A stretch of DNA of 34,788 nucleotides, taken from the NCBI GenBank assembly GCA_031378805.1, contig JANNEO010000113.1:1-34788 (forward strand). The letters are read 5' to 3'. Shown here piece after piece: positions 15,428 to 24,010 of this stretch. Position numbers and translations under genes: made by a program. A model generated the notes under the pieces. It was not told where the DNA came from, did not search any database, and saw nothing but the letters and a program-made list of their open reading frames with translations. This stretch comes from JADCCX01 sp031378805. GTDB taxonomy: Bacteria > Pseudomonadota > Alphaproteobacteria > Rhizobiales > Beijerinckiaceae. Every line of letters begins with the position of its first letter. Position 1 is the stretch's first letter.

Positions 15428-16678
15428 TCAGAAATCCGCCAGATCAGGAATCCGGCCAAAAGCGATCTTCGCGCCTGCATAGCCGCCCGGCGGTTGCAGT
15501 TGCACGCCAAGCATGGCCGCGGAATGGCCGAATCGGGCGGAAAGCTTGTCAGTCACGGCGGAAAGAACCTGCCATCGGCGGCGCTCGGCCTCCATGCTCT
15601 CCACGGTCAGGAGATCACGGTGGATGTCCATCGTCCGCACGAGGCCATGCAATCCGACGGCAACGCTCTTCGCGCGCACCAGCGCCTGATCGGATGCGGC
15701 CTTGCGCAACAGCGTGTTCAGAGCCTGCAGCAGGGCATGATCGTCCAGCACAGCCGGAAAGCGCTGCTCCCTTGCCCAGCGGCTCCTGTCATGACCGCGC
15801 AGCTGGAGACTGAGGGCGCCTGCTGCGAAATCCTCCCGCCGCATCCGCCGGGCGGCCTTGACGAGCAAAAGCCGGGCACAGCCGGCGATCTGATGGGGGG
15901 CGCGCCAGTCTGGCGGCAGGATGCGGCTGTGGCCGAACATGCTTCTGCGGGTTTGCGGCCTGATATACGCGCCACCATGCAGTGCGGCATGAAGACGCTC
16001 GCCTTCGAGGCTTCCCCACAGCGCCCGCATCTGCTTGGGCGCCAGCGCGAGCAATCCGCCCATGTCGCTGACACCCGCGCGGGCCAGCCGCTCCGCATTG
16101 CCTGATGCGATTCCAGGGATATCCGTCAGCTTGAGGACCATGAGCGCTTCGGGAAGAAGCGATGGCGGAAGCAGCACAAGGCCGTTGGGTTTTTTCATTT
16201 CGGCCGCAATCTTGGCAATCAGTTCGTTGGGTCCGATACCGATCGAACAGGTCAGAAACGGGCTGAAGGCGCGCGCCAGCGCAGCCTTGATATCAAGCGC
16301 CAGAGCCTGGGCGCGCGCCTGTTCATTGAGCATGAGGGAGCACGTCAATTCATCGATCGAACGCACCGCAAGCACGGGGACGACAGTGTCGATCACGGCA
16401 AGGATCTGATGGTGCAGGCGCACATAGACCTCCGGTCGGGCCGACACGATCACGATCTGAGGACAGATGTGGCGCGCTTCGCTGACGGGCGTCCCCACCT
16501 TGAAGCCGAATGCCTTGGCTTCCCGGCTTGCGGCGATCAGACACGTGCGCTCGCTTGCCAAAGGCGTGACACCGACGGGTCGCCCGCGCAATTCCGGCCG
16601 CAGATGCTGCTCGGCACTCGCAAAGAAACTGTCAAAATCGAGATAGAGCCAGCCAAGGCCGAGATCAGTGAAGGACAT
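15428..16678 (-). CDS. Y-family DNA polymerase (DinB/UmuC-like)
   Basis: This is a translesion DNA polymerase of the Y family, 416 residues from ATG 16678. The first catalytic motif LYLDFDSFFA (residues 11-20, metal ligand Asp14) and the second SIDE (107-110, Asp109 and Glu110) are both intact, so it is probably active and not an inactive ImuB-like protein. The SREAKAFGFKVGTP segment (51-64) matches the fingers. A helix-hairpin-helix, LTDIPGIASGNAERLARAGV, follows around 184-203, then the little-finger region. A LexA box overlaps its promoter, so it should be SOS-induced. The frame continues upstream to 16774, but that would run through the promoter. imuA and dnaE2 partners are not in the window. 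Confidence 0.88.
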   Translation of the reverse strand: MSFTDLGLGWLYLDFDSFFASAEQHLRPELRGRPVGVTPLASERTCLIAASREAKAFGFKVGTPVSEARHICPQIVIVSARPEVYVRLHHQILAVIDTVVPVLAVRSIDELTCSLMLNEQARAQALALDIKAALARAFSPFLTCSIGIGPNELIAKIAAEMKKPNGLVLLPPSLLPEALMVLKLTDIPGIASGNAERLARAGVSDMGGLLALAPKQMRALWGSLEGERLHAALHGGAYIRPQTRRSMFGHSRILPPDWRAPHQIAGCARLLLVKAARRMRREDFAAGALSLQLRGHDRSRWAREQRFPAVLDDHALLQALNTLLRKAASDQALVRAKSVAVGLHGLVRTMDIHRDLLTVESMEAERRRWQVLSAVTDKLSARFGHSAAMLGVQLQPPGGYAGAKIAFGRIPDLADF

Positions 16679-16684
16679 GGAAAA

Positions 16685-16705
16685 ATGATAGAACAAATAA
16701 AGAAC
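16685..16705 (-). promoter_or_regulatory. LexA box overlapping the Y-family polymerase promoter
   Basis: On the plus strand GAAC (16691-16694), seven bases, GAAC (16702-16705) matches the alphaproteobacterial SOS operator. Read on the minus strand it is GTTC-N7-GTTC, directly followed by TATCAT (16690-16685), a good -10 box. Only 6 bases separate that -10 from the ATG, and no ribosome site fits there, so transcription may start at or beside the start codon (leaderless mRNA). LexA bound here would block polymerase entry. Confidence 0.8.
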
Positions 16706-16820
16706 AAAAGAAAGGGCATGTTCAACCGCACGGCATGTCAGGGGGTGTTGTCCAAATGCGGCCAACCACCACACGACGAATGGGCTGGCTCCCCCGGCTC
16801 ACCTGTGCAACCTAGCGGCC

Positions 16821-17216
16821 ATGAACCTCTCCACACACATGAATCTCTCCGCACTCGACACCTTCTGCGCCTCCCTCCCCCATGCCTGGCGCGTGATCCA
16901 GTGGGAGGATGCCCATGTCTGGAAGGTCGGCGTGGGAGCGCGGGCCAAGGTCTTCGTCATCGCGCGTCCGGGAGACGATGGGCAGGTGCAGGCAAGTTTC
17001 AAATGCTCGCCGATGAGCTTTGAACTGCTGAAGGAGCAACCCGGCCTGCGCCCTGCACCCTATCTCGCGTCACGAGGGATGAGCTGGATCCAGCGGATCA
17101 GCAATGCCTCCATGGACGATGAGGCACTCAAGGACTACATCCGCGAAAGTTTCCGATTGGTGTCGCTGGGCCTGACGAAGGTGGAGCAGCAGCGACTGGG
17201 GTTGAATCAGGGCTAA
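16821..17216 (+). CDS. MmcQ/YjbR family protein
   Basis: This small protein of the MmcQ/YjbR family (CyaY-like fold, DUF419) has 131 residues. Typical features are the early LDTFCASLPHAWRVIQWEDA, HVWKVGVGARAKVFVIA, then FKCSPMSFELLKEQPGLRPA and the C-terminal DDEALKDYIRESFRLV. Members are thought to bind DNA, but their role is not settled. The first ATG (16821) and an in-frame ATG six codons later (16839) encode a repeated MNLS; neither has a good ribosome site, so the start is uncertain. It lies between the divergent polymerase gene and rsh. Confidence 0.85.
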   Translation: MNLSTHMNLSALDTFCASLPHAWRVIQWEDAHVWKVGVGARAKVFVIARPGDDGQVQASFKCSPMSFELLKEQPGLRPAPYLASRGMSWIQRISNASMDDEALKDYIRESFRLVSLGLTKVEQQRLGLNQG

Positions 17217-17320
17217 ATGCCCAGACATCTCCCCTTGCGGGGGCGCGGCGGCCCCGCCTATCTTGCCCCTATGCAAGTGATTTTCCACAAGAGCAGGCAG
17301 CGCGGAAGCACACCCTCCCG

Positions 17321-19519
17321 ATGATGCGGCAATACGAGCTGCTGGAGAGGGTGAAGCGCTACAATCCTGACACGGACGAAGCGCTGCTCAACCGCGCCTA
17401 TGTCTATGCGATGAAGGCCCACGGCAACCAGAAGCGGGCCTCGGGCGACCCTTATTTCGCGCATCCCCTTGAGGTCGCCGCAATCCTGACCGACCTGAAG
17501 CTCGATGATGCCACCATCGTTGCCGCCGTGCTGCACGACACGATCGAGGACACCGAGGCGACGCGCGAAGAGATCGACAAGATTTTCGGCGCGGAAATCG
17601 GCCAGCTTGTCGATGGCCTGACCAAGATCAAGAAGCTCGATCTGGTGTCGAAGAAGGCGGCCCAGGCGGAGAACCTGCGCAAGCTGCTCATCGCCATTTC
17701 CTCCGATGTGCGCGTGCTTCTGGTGAAGCTGGCGGATCGGCTGCACAACATGCGCACGCTGCATTATGTGCCGCCCGCCAAGCGCGCCCGAATCTCCGAG
17801 GAAACGCTCGACATCTACGCCCCCTTGGCGGGACGGATGGGTATGCAGGAGGTGCGCGACGAGCTGGAAGATCTCTCCTTCCGCCATCTCATGCCGGACG
17901 CCCATGCCATGGTGAAGGCCAAGCTTCAGGAACTGGCAGAGAAGAACAAGGGTCTGATCAGCAAGATCGAACAGGAACTGCTGGCCAAGCTCCAGGCGCA
18001 GGGACTGAAGGCCGACATCAAGGGACGCCAGAAGACGGCCTATTCGGTCTGGAAAAAGATGGAGCGCAAATCCATCGGCTTCGAGCAACTGTCGGATATC
18101 TTCGGATTCCGGGTGCTGGTGAACACGATTCCCGATTGCTACCGCGTGGTGGGGGCCGTGCATGTGGTGTGGCCGATGGTGCCGGGGCGTTTCAAGGATT
18201 ACATTTCGACGCCCAAGCAGAATGACTACCGATCCCTGCACACCACCGTGATCGGACCCGGCAGCCAGCGCGTCGAATTGCAGATTCGTACCTGGGAAAT
18301 GCACCAGATCGACGAGTTCGGCATTGCGGCCCACGCGATCTACAAGGACGGGCTGGAGTTCCGCCCGGAAGGCGGCGCGTCGGAATCCAACGCCTATCAA
18401 TGGCTACGCAAGACCATCGAAGCCCTGTCAGAAGGCGACAGTCCGGAAGAGTTCCTGGAGCATACCAAGCTGGAACTGTTCCACGACCAGGTCTTCTGCT
18501 TCACGCCGAAGGGCGCGCTGATCGCCATGCCGCGCGGCGCAACGCCTATCGACTTCGCCTATGCGCTGCACAGCGCCATCGGCAACGAGGCCGTAGGGTG
18601 CCGCATCAACGGACGCAATTCACCCTTGTTGTCCGAATTGCAGAACGGAGACGAGGTCGAGATCATCCGTGCCACAGGCCAGACACCGCCTGCAGCGTGG
18701 GAAACGGCTGTCGTCACGGGCAAGGCAAGGGCGGATATCCGCCGCGCCACCCGTGCCGCCGTGAAGGCGCAATACACCGGCCTCGGACGCCAGATCCTCG
18801 ACCGGGCCTTCGGACGGGCTGGAAAACCATTCACCGACACCAAGCTCAAAGCCGCTCTGCCCCGCCTCGCTCGGGCAAGCATAGATGATGTGCTGGCCGC
18901 CGTCGGTCGCGGTGAAATGATCTCAAGCGATGTGGTGAAAGCGCTCTACCCCGATTTCAAGGAGGAGCAGCAGGCCGGCCCCGAGAGCGATGGCAAGGGC
19001 GGCTGGTTCGGACTCGAAAAAGGCGGCAACCTGAAATTCAAGGTGCCGGACGAGAAGACCAACGGGGAATCCATCCCCATCCGTGGACTGCAAGGCGATT
19101 TGCCTGTCAGCTTCGCCCCCAGGGGCGGAGCCGTACCAGGCGACCGGATCGTCGGGATTCTCACGCCCGGCGAAGGCATCACGGTCTATCCTATACAATC
19201 CGCTGCGCTGTCCGCCTTCGATGACCAGCCAGAGCGCTGGCTGGACATGCGCTGGGACATCGATGAACTGCGCAAGAGCCGCTTCCCGGCCCAGCTCAGC
19301 ATCTCGGTCATCAACGAACCCGGTGCGCTCGCCGACATCGCCAAGGTGATTGGCGACAGCGATGGCAACATCGACAACATCGTCATGACCTCGAAATCTC
19401 CCGATTTCCGCGAGATGCTGATCGACCTCGAAGTTTGGGATCTGAAGCACCTGAGCGCCGTCATGGGCGAACTCAAGGCAAAGCCGATTGTCTCCAGCGT
19501 GACACGCGTGAACGACTGA
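17321..19519 (+). CDS. rsh: Bifunctional (p)ppGpp synthetase/hydrolase, RelA/SpoT family
   Basis: This long RSH enzyme makes and degrades the stringent alarmone (p)ppGpp. The 732 residues contain, in order, an HD hydrolase domain with His48, His72-Asp73 and LADRLHNMRTL with Asp139, a synthetase domain (about 230-345) with GRQKTAYSVWKKM, LSDIFGFRV and VELQIRTWEMH, a TGS domain (about 389-452) and a C-terminal ACT domain (about 660-732). Hydrolase and synthetase residues are both present, as expected for the single Rsh of alphaproteobacteria. Two ATG codons open the gene (17321 and 17324). rpoZ, its common upstream neighbour in this group, is not adjacent here. Confidence 0.95.
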   Translation: MMRQYELLERVKRYNPDTDEALLNRAYVYAMKAHGNQKRASGDPYFAHPLEVAAILTDLKLDDATIVAAVLHDTIEDTEATREEIDKIFGAEIGQLVDGLTKIKKLDLVSKKAAQAENLRKLLIAISSDVRVLLVKLADRLHNMRTLHYVPPAKRARISEETLDIYAPLAGRMGMQEVRDELEDLSFRHLMPDAHAMVKAKLQELAEKNKGLISKIEQELLAKLQAQGLKADIKGRQKTAYSVWKKMERKSIGFEQLSDIFGFRVLVNTIPDCYRVVGAVHVVWPMVPGRFKDYISTPKQNDYRSLHTTVIGPGSQRVELQIRTWEMHQIDEFGIAAHAIYKDGLEFRPEGGASESNAYQWLRKTIEALSEGDSPEEFLEHTKLELFHDQVFCFTPKGALIAMPRGATPIDFAYALHSAIGNEAVGCRINGRNSPLLSELQNGDEVEIIRATGQTPPAAWETAVVTGKARADIRRATRAAVKAQYTGLGRQILDRAFGRAGKPFTDTKLKAALPRLARASIDDVLAAVGRGEMISSDVVKALYPDFKEEQQAGPESDGKGGWFGLEKGGNLKFKVPDEKTNGESIPIRGLQGDLPVSFAPRGGAVPGDRIVGILTPGEGITVYPIQSAALSAFDDQPERWLDMRWDIDELRKSRFPAQLSISVINEPGALADIAKVIGDSDGNIDNIVMTSKSPDFREMLIDLEVWDLKHLSAVMGELKAKPIVSSVTRVND

Positions 19520-19664
19520 TTGGGGCGCCCGCAGGGATCAGGAAAGCGGCAGGACGCACTTTTGGCTGAAAGGCTAGCGTTCCATTTGGCGAAGGTGTGC
19601 ATTTTTCCCGACCTTCTTTGCAGTTTTGCAGCTTTTGCCCTTGGCGTGTCCCGAGGATTTGTGA

Positions 19665-19680
19665 TTAACCTTTCGGTAAC
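19665..19680 (+). promoter_or_regulatory. CtrA-like site upstream of the OmpA-BON operon
   Basis: TTAA (19665-19668), seven bases, GTAAC (19676-19680) resembles the CtrA box TTAA-N7-TTAAC with one mismatch. It lies about 130 bases upstream of the OmpA-BON start, in an otherwise empty 293-base gap (19520-19812). I see no confident -35/-10 pair in that gap. Confidence 0.3.
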
Positions 19681-19812
19681 GCTTGCGGTTCTGCTGTCCT
19701 GGACAGTCCATTGCTGTGATCTCGGTGAAGAGAGCCATGCAGTGTGCGGGCGCAGAAGAAGACAAAGTGCGCGAAAACCCTGCTGGTTTCGTGCGGAGGA
19801 AGGGCGAAAGAC

Positions 19813-21687
19813 ATGTGTCAGCCAAGACGATGGTTGTGGGGGCTCCTGCCGCTCGCATTACTCTGGCTCGCTGCGGGATTGCTCCGCAATGATTCCATCC
19901 AGACGGATTTGACCACACGCTCGATCAACGAAGCGCTGAAGGTCAAGGCACCGTGGGCGTCGGCAACCTTCAATGGCCGCGATGCGACCGTGACAGGCAT
20001 CGCACCGGCACCGGCGGTCCAGAAGGCTGCGGAAGACACCGTCAATGCCGTCTTCGGCGTGCGCCGTGTGGAGGGCAAGACGACTGTTCTGGCCGAAGCC
20101 AAGCCCTATCTCTGGTCGGCTGTGCGCGAAGGCAACAAAGTGACCCTCGGCGGTTTTGTGCCGGATGAAGCTGCCAGAGCCAAGCTTGTGGCGGACACCA
20201 AGGCCGCATTGGCGAACACGGATGTAGTCGATCAGATGAAGATCGCCCGGGGCGTTCCTGCTGTGTTTGGAGCCGCCACGGCCTATTCCCTGGCGCAGCT
20301 TGCCCGCCTTCCTGATGGCAAGGCCAGCCTGACAGATGCCGCGCTCACCATTACGGGAACCGCGCCCACTCCAGACATGTACCAGGTCGCAACAGCTGCG
20401 GGCTTGCCTCAGGGCGTTGGCGGCACTGTGCAGATCGGCTTGCCGAATGTGGCAACCTATGTCTGGCAGGCACAGAAAGCCGGCCAAGCCATCACACTGA
20501 CGGGCTTCGTACCCTCGGCAGAGGTCAAGGCCAAGATCGCGGAAGCTGCCAAGACTGCGGCTCCCAACGCCACTGTGACCGACCAGATGCGTCTTGCAGC
20601 TGGCGCACCGGCTGGCCTCGAAGGCATGGCGACTGCCGCCTTCGGACATCTCGCTGGCCTGACATCCGGCATCGCCAATCTGACTGGCGCCAACTACTCG
20701 CTCACCGGCGTGGCTCCCACAGTCGATGCATTCAACCGTGTCATGGCTGCGGCCCGCGCTCTGCCTACCGGCTTCACCACCGCTCGGGCGGACGTGACCG
20801 CTCCGACGATCAGCCCCTACACCTGGTCGACAGTGCGCAACGGCCCGGCGATCACCCTGTCCGGTTACGTTCCCGATGACGCGACAAAGATGGCGAATAC
20901 CGCAGCAGCGCGTGCGGCCATTCCGAACGCACTTGTCACCGACCAGCAGGCGGTTGGCGCAGGCGCGCCCAACGGCTTCGCGGGGATGGCGGCCTATGCC
21001 ATCAACCAGCTGGGGCGCCTGAACTCGGGCACTGCCAGCCTCTCGAACGCGAGCTACACGATCACCGGCGCGGCATCCTCCGTAGCGATCCGTGACGAAA
21101 CGATTGCTGGCACGACCCGGCTTCCCGCTGGCTTCAGCCTCGCGCGTCAGGAAATCACGGCACCGACACCACCGCCCCCTCCGGCACCCGTGGCACCGCC
21201 ACCGCCACCACCACCACCCGTGGTGATGCTGCCGCCGCCCGCACTGCCTCCGACACCTGTGGTTCCAGTCCCCGCCCCTGTGGTTGTGGTGCCACCACCC
21301 GTGGTTGTGGCACCACCACCACCGCCGGTCGATACCTGCCAGCCCCGCTTCAACGCGCTGCTCAACGATCCAATCCTGTTCGACACGAACAAGGACACGA
21401 TCCGGTCGGTGTCCTACGTTCTGCTCGGGCGTCTGTCCGAAGTCGCCAAGTCCTGTCCAACACGCACCATCGAGATCGGCGCGCACACGGACTCGGACGG
21501 CTCGCCGATCTATAACCAGGACTTGTCGGAGCGCCGTGCAAGGGCCGTGGTTGAGCATCTGGTGCGCGAAGGCGTGGCTGGAACCAACCTGAAGGCCATC
21601 GGATATGGCGAAACGAAGCCGATCGCACCCAACGATTCTCCTGCCAACAAGCAGAAGAACCGTCGCGTCGAATTCACCGTCAAGTGA
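19813..21687 (+). CDS. OmpA-family protein with three BON-like modules
   Basis: This large envelope protein has about 624 residues from ATG 19813 (GGAGGAAGGG upstream); the frame is open from a GTG at 19744 but without support. A hydrophobic segment (WLWGLLPLALLWLAAGLL) near the N-terminus is a signal or anchor. A half module follows (about 30-98), then three homologous modules at 99-215, 216-335 and 336-452. Each module has two BON-like beta-alpha units: one with LxGxVP, the other around YxLTGxAP. A Pro/Val-rich linker (453-508) leads to an OmpA C-terminal domain with the peptidoglycan-binding pattern HTDSDG and NQDLSERRARAV. It likely ties the envelope to peptidoglycan. The next gene carries a fourth copy of the module. 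Confidence 0.88.
   Translation: MCQPRRWLWGLLPLALLWLAAGLLRNDSIQTDLTTRSINEALKVKAPWASATFNGRDATVTGIAPAPAVQKAAEDTVNAVFGVRRVEGKTTVLAEAKPYLWSAVREGNKVTLGGFVPDEAARAKLVADTKAALANTDVVDQMKIARGVPAVFGAATAYSLAQLARLPDGKASLTDAALTITGTAPTPDMYQVATAAGLPQGVGGTVQIGLPNVATYVWQAQKAGQAITLTGFVPSAEVKAKIAEAAKTAAPNATVTDQMRLAAGAPAGLEGMATAAFGHLAGLTSGIANLTGANYSLTGVAPTVDAFNRVMAAARALPTGFTTARADVTAPTISPYTWSTVRNGPAITLSGYVPDDATKMANTAAARAAIPNALVTDQQAVGAGAPNGFAGMAAYAINQLGRLNSGTASLSNASYTITGAASSVAIRDETIAGTTRLPAGFSLARQEITAPTPPPPPAPVAPPPPPPPPVVMLPPPALPPTPVVPVPAPVVVVPPPVVVAPPPPPVDTCQPRFNALLNDPILFDTNKDTIRSVSYVLLGRLSEVAKSCPTRTIEIGAHTDSDGSPIYNQDLSERRARAVVEHLVREGVAGTNLKAIGYGETKPIAPNDSPANKQKNRRVEFTVK
20107..21169 (+). repeat. Three tandem BON-like coding modules
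   Basis: Units begin at the codons for YLWSAV (20107), YVWQAQ (20458) and PYTWST (Tyr codon 20818), giving a period of 351-360 bases. Shared positions include LxGxVP, VTDQ, GAP near the middle, a GMA/GAA segment, LTG/ITG and a final LPxGF. The protein-level repeat is clear, but the DNA has diverged, so the duplications are old. A fourth unit is at 22113-22466 in the next gene. Confidence 0.8.
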
Positions 21688-21704
21688 ACAGAGGGATTTG
21701 ATCC

Positions 21705-23021
21705 ATGTTGTATCTCCATCAAACCCTCCTTTTGTGGGTCATCGGCGCAGTCATTCTCGGACTGATCGTAGGCTGGCTTTCCTGTCGACGTCAGCCCAAG
21801 CTTGAGGGCCTTGGCTGGGTTCTGTGGGCGGCCATCGCCTTCCTGATCGGCTTGGTCCTTCTGGTCCTGATGACCTTCTCGGGTCGCACCGCTTTGTGGT
21901 TCGAGACCGCGATGATGTTTGTCTTCTGGTACTTCTTCGGCTGTTGCGTCGGTTGCGCCCTGCGCAACTTCCTCAACCCGCTTCCGCTCACGGCTGCCGC
22001 CGCGAGTGCAGGCGTCAAGCTGACGACGTTCCCTGATGCCAAGCCTGCCGCTGCCGCTCCGGCCCCAGTGGCGGCAATGCCTGCTGCAACTGGTCCTGCC
22101 GCGATCCGCCCCTACCAGTGGCAGGCCGCCAGGGATGCTGCGAGTGTCACGCTGACAGGCTATGTCCCGTCGGCGGATGCGCGTGGACGGGTTGTCTCCG
22201 CTGCACGCACGGCGCTCGCGCCTGCTGCGGTGGTGGACAAGCTCCAGCTCGGTTCGGGAGCGCCTTCAGGTCTCGAGGGCATGGCATCATCGGCTTTCGG
22301 TCACCTGTCGAAGCTCGACAAGGGCATCGCCAGTCTGATCGACACGAAATACACCTTGACCGGCGTTGCCGGAACACAGCCGAACTACGATGCCGTCATG
22401 GGCAGCGTGAAGCAGCTGCCGATGGGGTATTCTCTCGCCAAGGTCGACATCGTCGCCCCGCCTGCCCCGCCGAAGCCTGTTGCAGTTGCACCCAAGGCTG
22501 TGCCTGCAAAGCCTGTTGCAGTGAAGACTCCCGCGCCTGCCAAGACTCCTTCCCCCGCCAAGACTCCTGCCCCCCCCAAGGCAGTGCAACCCAAGGCCGC
22601 GCCCATGATTGCGGGCGAGGACAAGGTGCCCGGCAAGCGACCTGCGGGGTTAGCCGCTCCACGCGGTGGCAAGGCGGATGATCTCAAGCGCATCCGCGGC
22701 ATTGGCAAACAGAACGAAGGCCGCCTGCACGGCCTTGGCATCTGGCATTTCGACCAGGTGGCGTCCTGGACTGCGCAGGAATCGCTCTGGGTCGGCAGCT
22801 ATCTCGCCTTCCCGGGTCGTATCGAGCGCGAGGAGTGGATCAACCAGGCCAAGGTTCTGGCAACGGGCAAGGAAACAGAGTTTTCCAAGCGTGTGGCCAA
22901 GGGCATGGTGGCAACATCCAAGGACGACGGCACGCTTGGCAACAAGAATGTCGCAGTCGTGAAGCCGATGCGCGCGGTTGCGGGCAAGGCTCCGTCCAAG
23001 GCTGCCAAGCCAAAGAAGTAG
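21705..23021 (+). CDS. Inner-membrane protein with BON-like module and helix-hairpin-helix domain
   Basis: This 438-residue protein begins 17 bases after the OmpA-BON stop, with GAGGGA before its ATG. Three membrane helices (about residues 8-26, 38-58 and 66-90) anchor it. A single BON-like module at about 137-253 is clearly homologous to those of the preceding gene (YQWQAARDAASVTLTGYVP, GAPSGLEGMASSAFGHL). An Ala/Lys/Pro linker leads to a C-terminal domain at about 325-385 with DDLKRIRGIGKQNEGRLHGL and WHFDQVASWT. This is the helix-hairpin-helix type that alphaproteobacteria also attach to NuoE and ribosomal protein L21 (COG3743). Basic Lys-rich residues end the protein. Its role is unknown; it may pair with the OmpA-BON protein across the periplasm. 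Confidence 0.8.
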   Translation: MLYLHQTLLLWVIGAVILGLIVGWLSCRRQPKLEGLGWVLWAAIAFLIGLVLLVLMTFSGRTALWFETAMMFVFWYFFGCCVGCALRNFLNPLPLTAAAASAGVKLTTFPDAKPAAAAPAPVAAMPAATGPAAIRPYQWQAARDAASVTLTGYVPSADARGRVVSAARTALAPAAVVDKLQLGSGAPSGLEGMASSAFGHLSKLDKGIASLIDTKYTLTGVAGTQPNYDAVMGSVKQLPMGYSLAKVDIVAPPAPPKPVAVAPKAVPAKPVAVKTPAPAKTPSPAKTPAPPKAVQPKAAPMIAGEDKVPGKRPAGLAAPRGGKADDLKRIRGIGKQNEGRLHGLGIWHFDQVASWTAQESLWVGSYLAFPGRIEREEWINQAKVLATGKETEFSKRVAKGMVATSKDDGTLGNKNVAVVKPMRAVAGKAPSKAAKPKK

Positions 23022-23063
23022 AAACGGAATGCGACCGTTAGGGCCGTACCTCTCCAGCAATCA

Positions 23064-23089
23064 GGGGCGTCCTTCGGGACGCCCCTTTT
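23064..23089 (+). terminator. Rho-independent terminator of the OmpA-BON operon
   Basis: A perfect 9-base stem, GGGGCGTCC (23064-23072) with GGACGCCCC (23077-23085), carries a stable TTCG loop and is followed by TTTT. It lies 42 bases after the stop codon of the second gene and defines the operon end. Confidence 0.93.
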
Positions 23090-23104
23090 GCGTGGGGCAA
23101 ACCG

Positions 23105-24010
23105 TCAATCCAACGCGTGACGATGGGGCATTGACGCGGAAGCACCGGGGCGGGTCACCGCAATGGCCGCCGCACGGCAGGCGAACACCAGCGCGTCCCC
23201 AAGCCCAATACCCTCGCCAAGTGCCACTGCCAGAGCGCCGTTGAAACAATCACCTGCCGCAACCATGTCGAGCGCTGTCACGGATGGTGCAGGGACGACC
23301 CCTTCGCCCGCCGCACCGGCGTGGACGACACCCTGTGCGCCAAGCTTGACGACGGCGTTGCGAGCGCCGCGTTGCACCAGCCAACGCGCCGCCGCAAAGG
23401 CCGACACACGGTCGGTGACGGCGATGCCTGTGAGAATTCCCGCCTCCGTCTCGTTGGGTGTGATGATATCTGCCGCGGCGATCAGTGCGGGATCATAGCC
23501 CGCGGCTGGCGCCGGGTCGCACAACACAAGGCCACCTCCGGCACGCACCCGTTGAATCGCTGCATGAGCGGCTTGAGGTGGCGTTTCGTTTTGCAAAAGC
23601 AAGACTTTTGCGTGACTTAGCAGAGAAATCTGACTCATCACGGCTTCCACTGAAAGCGCTGCATTCGCTCCGGGCGACACAGTGATCATGTTCTGGCCAT
23701 TGCTGCCGATGGTGATGAGCGCTACCCCGGTCGCGGCTCCAGCGATGGTTCGGACGCCATCGAGATCCAGTCCCTCGCTCGCCAGCATGTGGCGGGCGGC
23801 GGCTCCGAAAGCATCATCCCCAACGCATCCGATCAGGCCGACATCGCCACCAAGACGCAAAGCCGCAATCGCCTGGTTCGCGCCTTTGCCACCCAATGAC
23901 AGAACCGCATCCGATCCCGACACCGTTTCCCCGGGCCCGGGCAGCGCCGCGACTCTCACGGCCACATCCATGTTGATGGAACCGACGACCGCGATGAGCG
24001 GATGGGTCAT
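23105..24010 (-). CDS. PfkB-family sugar kinase, ribokinase-like
   Basis: This carbohydrate kinase of the ribokinase/PfkB family has 301 residues. The N-terminal sugar-binding part has GSINMDVAVRVAALPGPGET and the PfkB signature GGKGANQA (40-47). The C-terminal signature DMVAAGDCFNG holds the catalytic base Asp254 in the AAGD anion hole, and the PNETEA motif for Mg/phosphate is present. It is most like RbsK (ribose to ribose 5-phosphate). No ribose transporter is nearby, so the substrate could be another pentose or a nucleoside. Its ATG overlaps the pssA stop (ATGA, 24007-24010), implying translational coupling with phospholipid genes. Confidence 0.88.
   Translation of the reverse strand: MTHPLIAVVGSINMDVAVRVAALPGPGETVSGSDAVLSLGGKGANQAIAALRLGGDVGLIGCVGDDAFGAAARHMLASEGLDLDGVRTIAGAATGVALITIGSNGQNMITVSPGANAALSVEAVMSQISLLSHAKVLLLQNETPPQAAHAAIQRVRAGGGLVLCDPAPAAGYDPALIAAADIITPNETEAGILTGIAVTDRVSAFAAARWLVQRGARNAVVKLGAQGVVHAGAAGEGVVPAPSVTALDMVAAGDCFNGALAVALGEGIGLGDALVFACRAAAIAVTRPGASASMPHRHALD

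Noticed and set aside
17217..17320. Possible terminator with GGGGC/GCCCC before rsh
   Set aside because: The stem GGGGC-GCGGCG-GCCCC has no T-run, and the surrounding sequence is simply GC-rich.
19744..19812. GTG start at 19744 for the OmpA-BON protein
   Set aside because: It would put a 23-residue Lys/Cys-rich extension before the signal or anchor helix; the ATG at 19813 with GGAGGAAGGG upstream is more consistent.
19858..21558. Long antisense frame (566 codons) opposite the OmpA-BON gene
   Set aside because: It mirrors the repeat modules and the Pro-rich linker of the real gene and has no ribosome site or domain.
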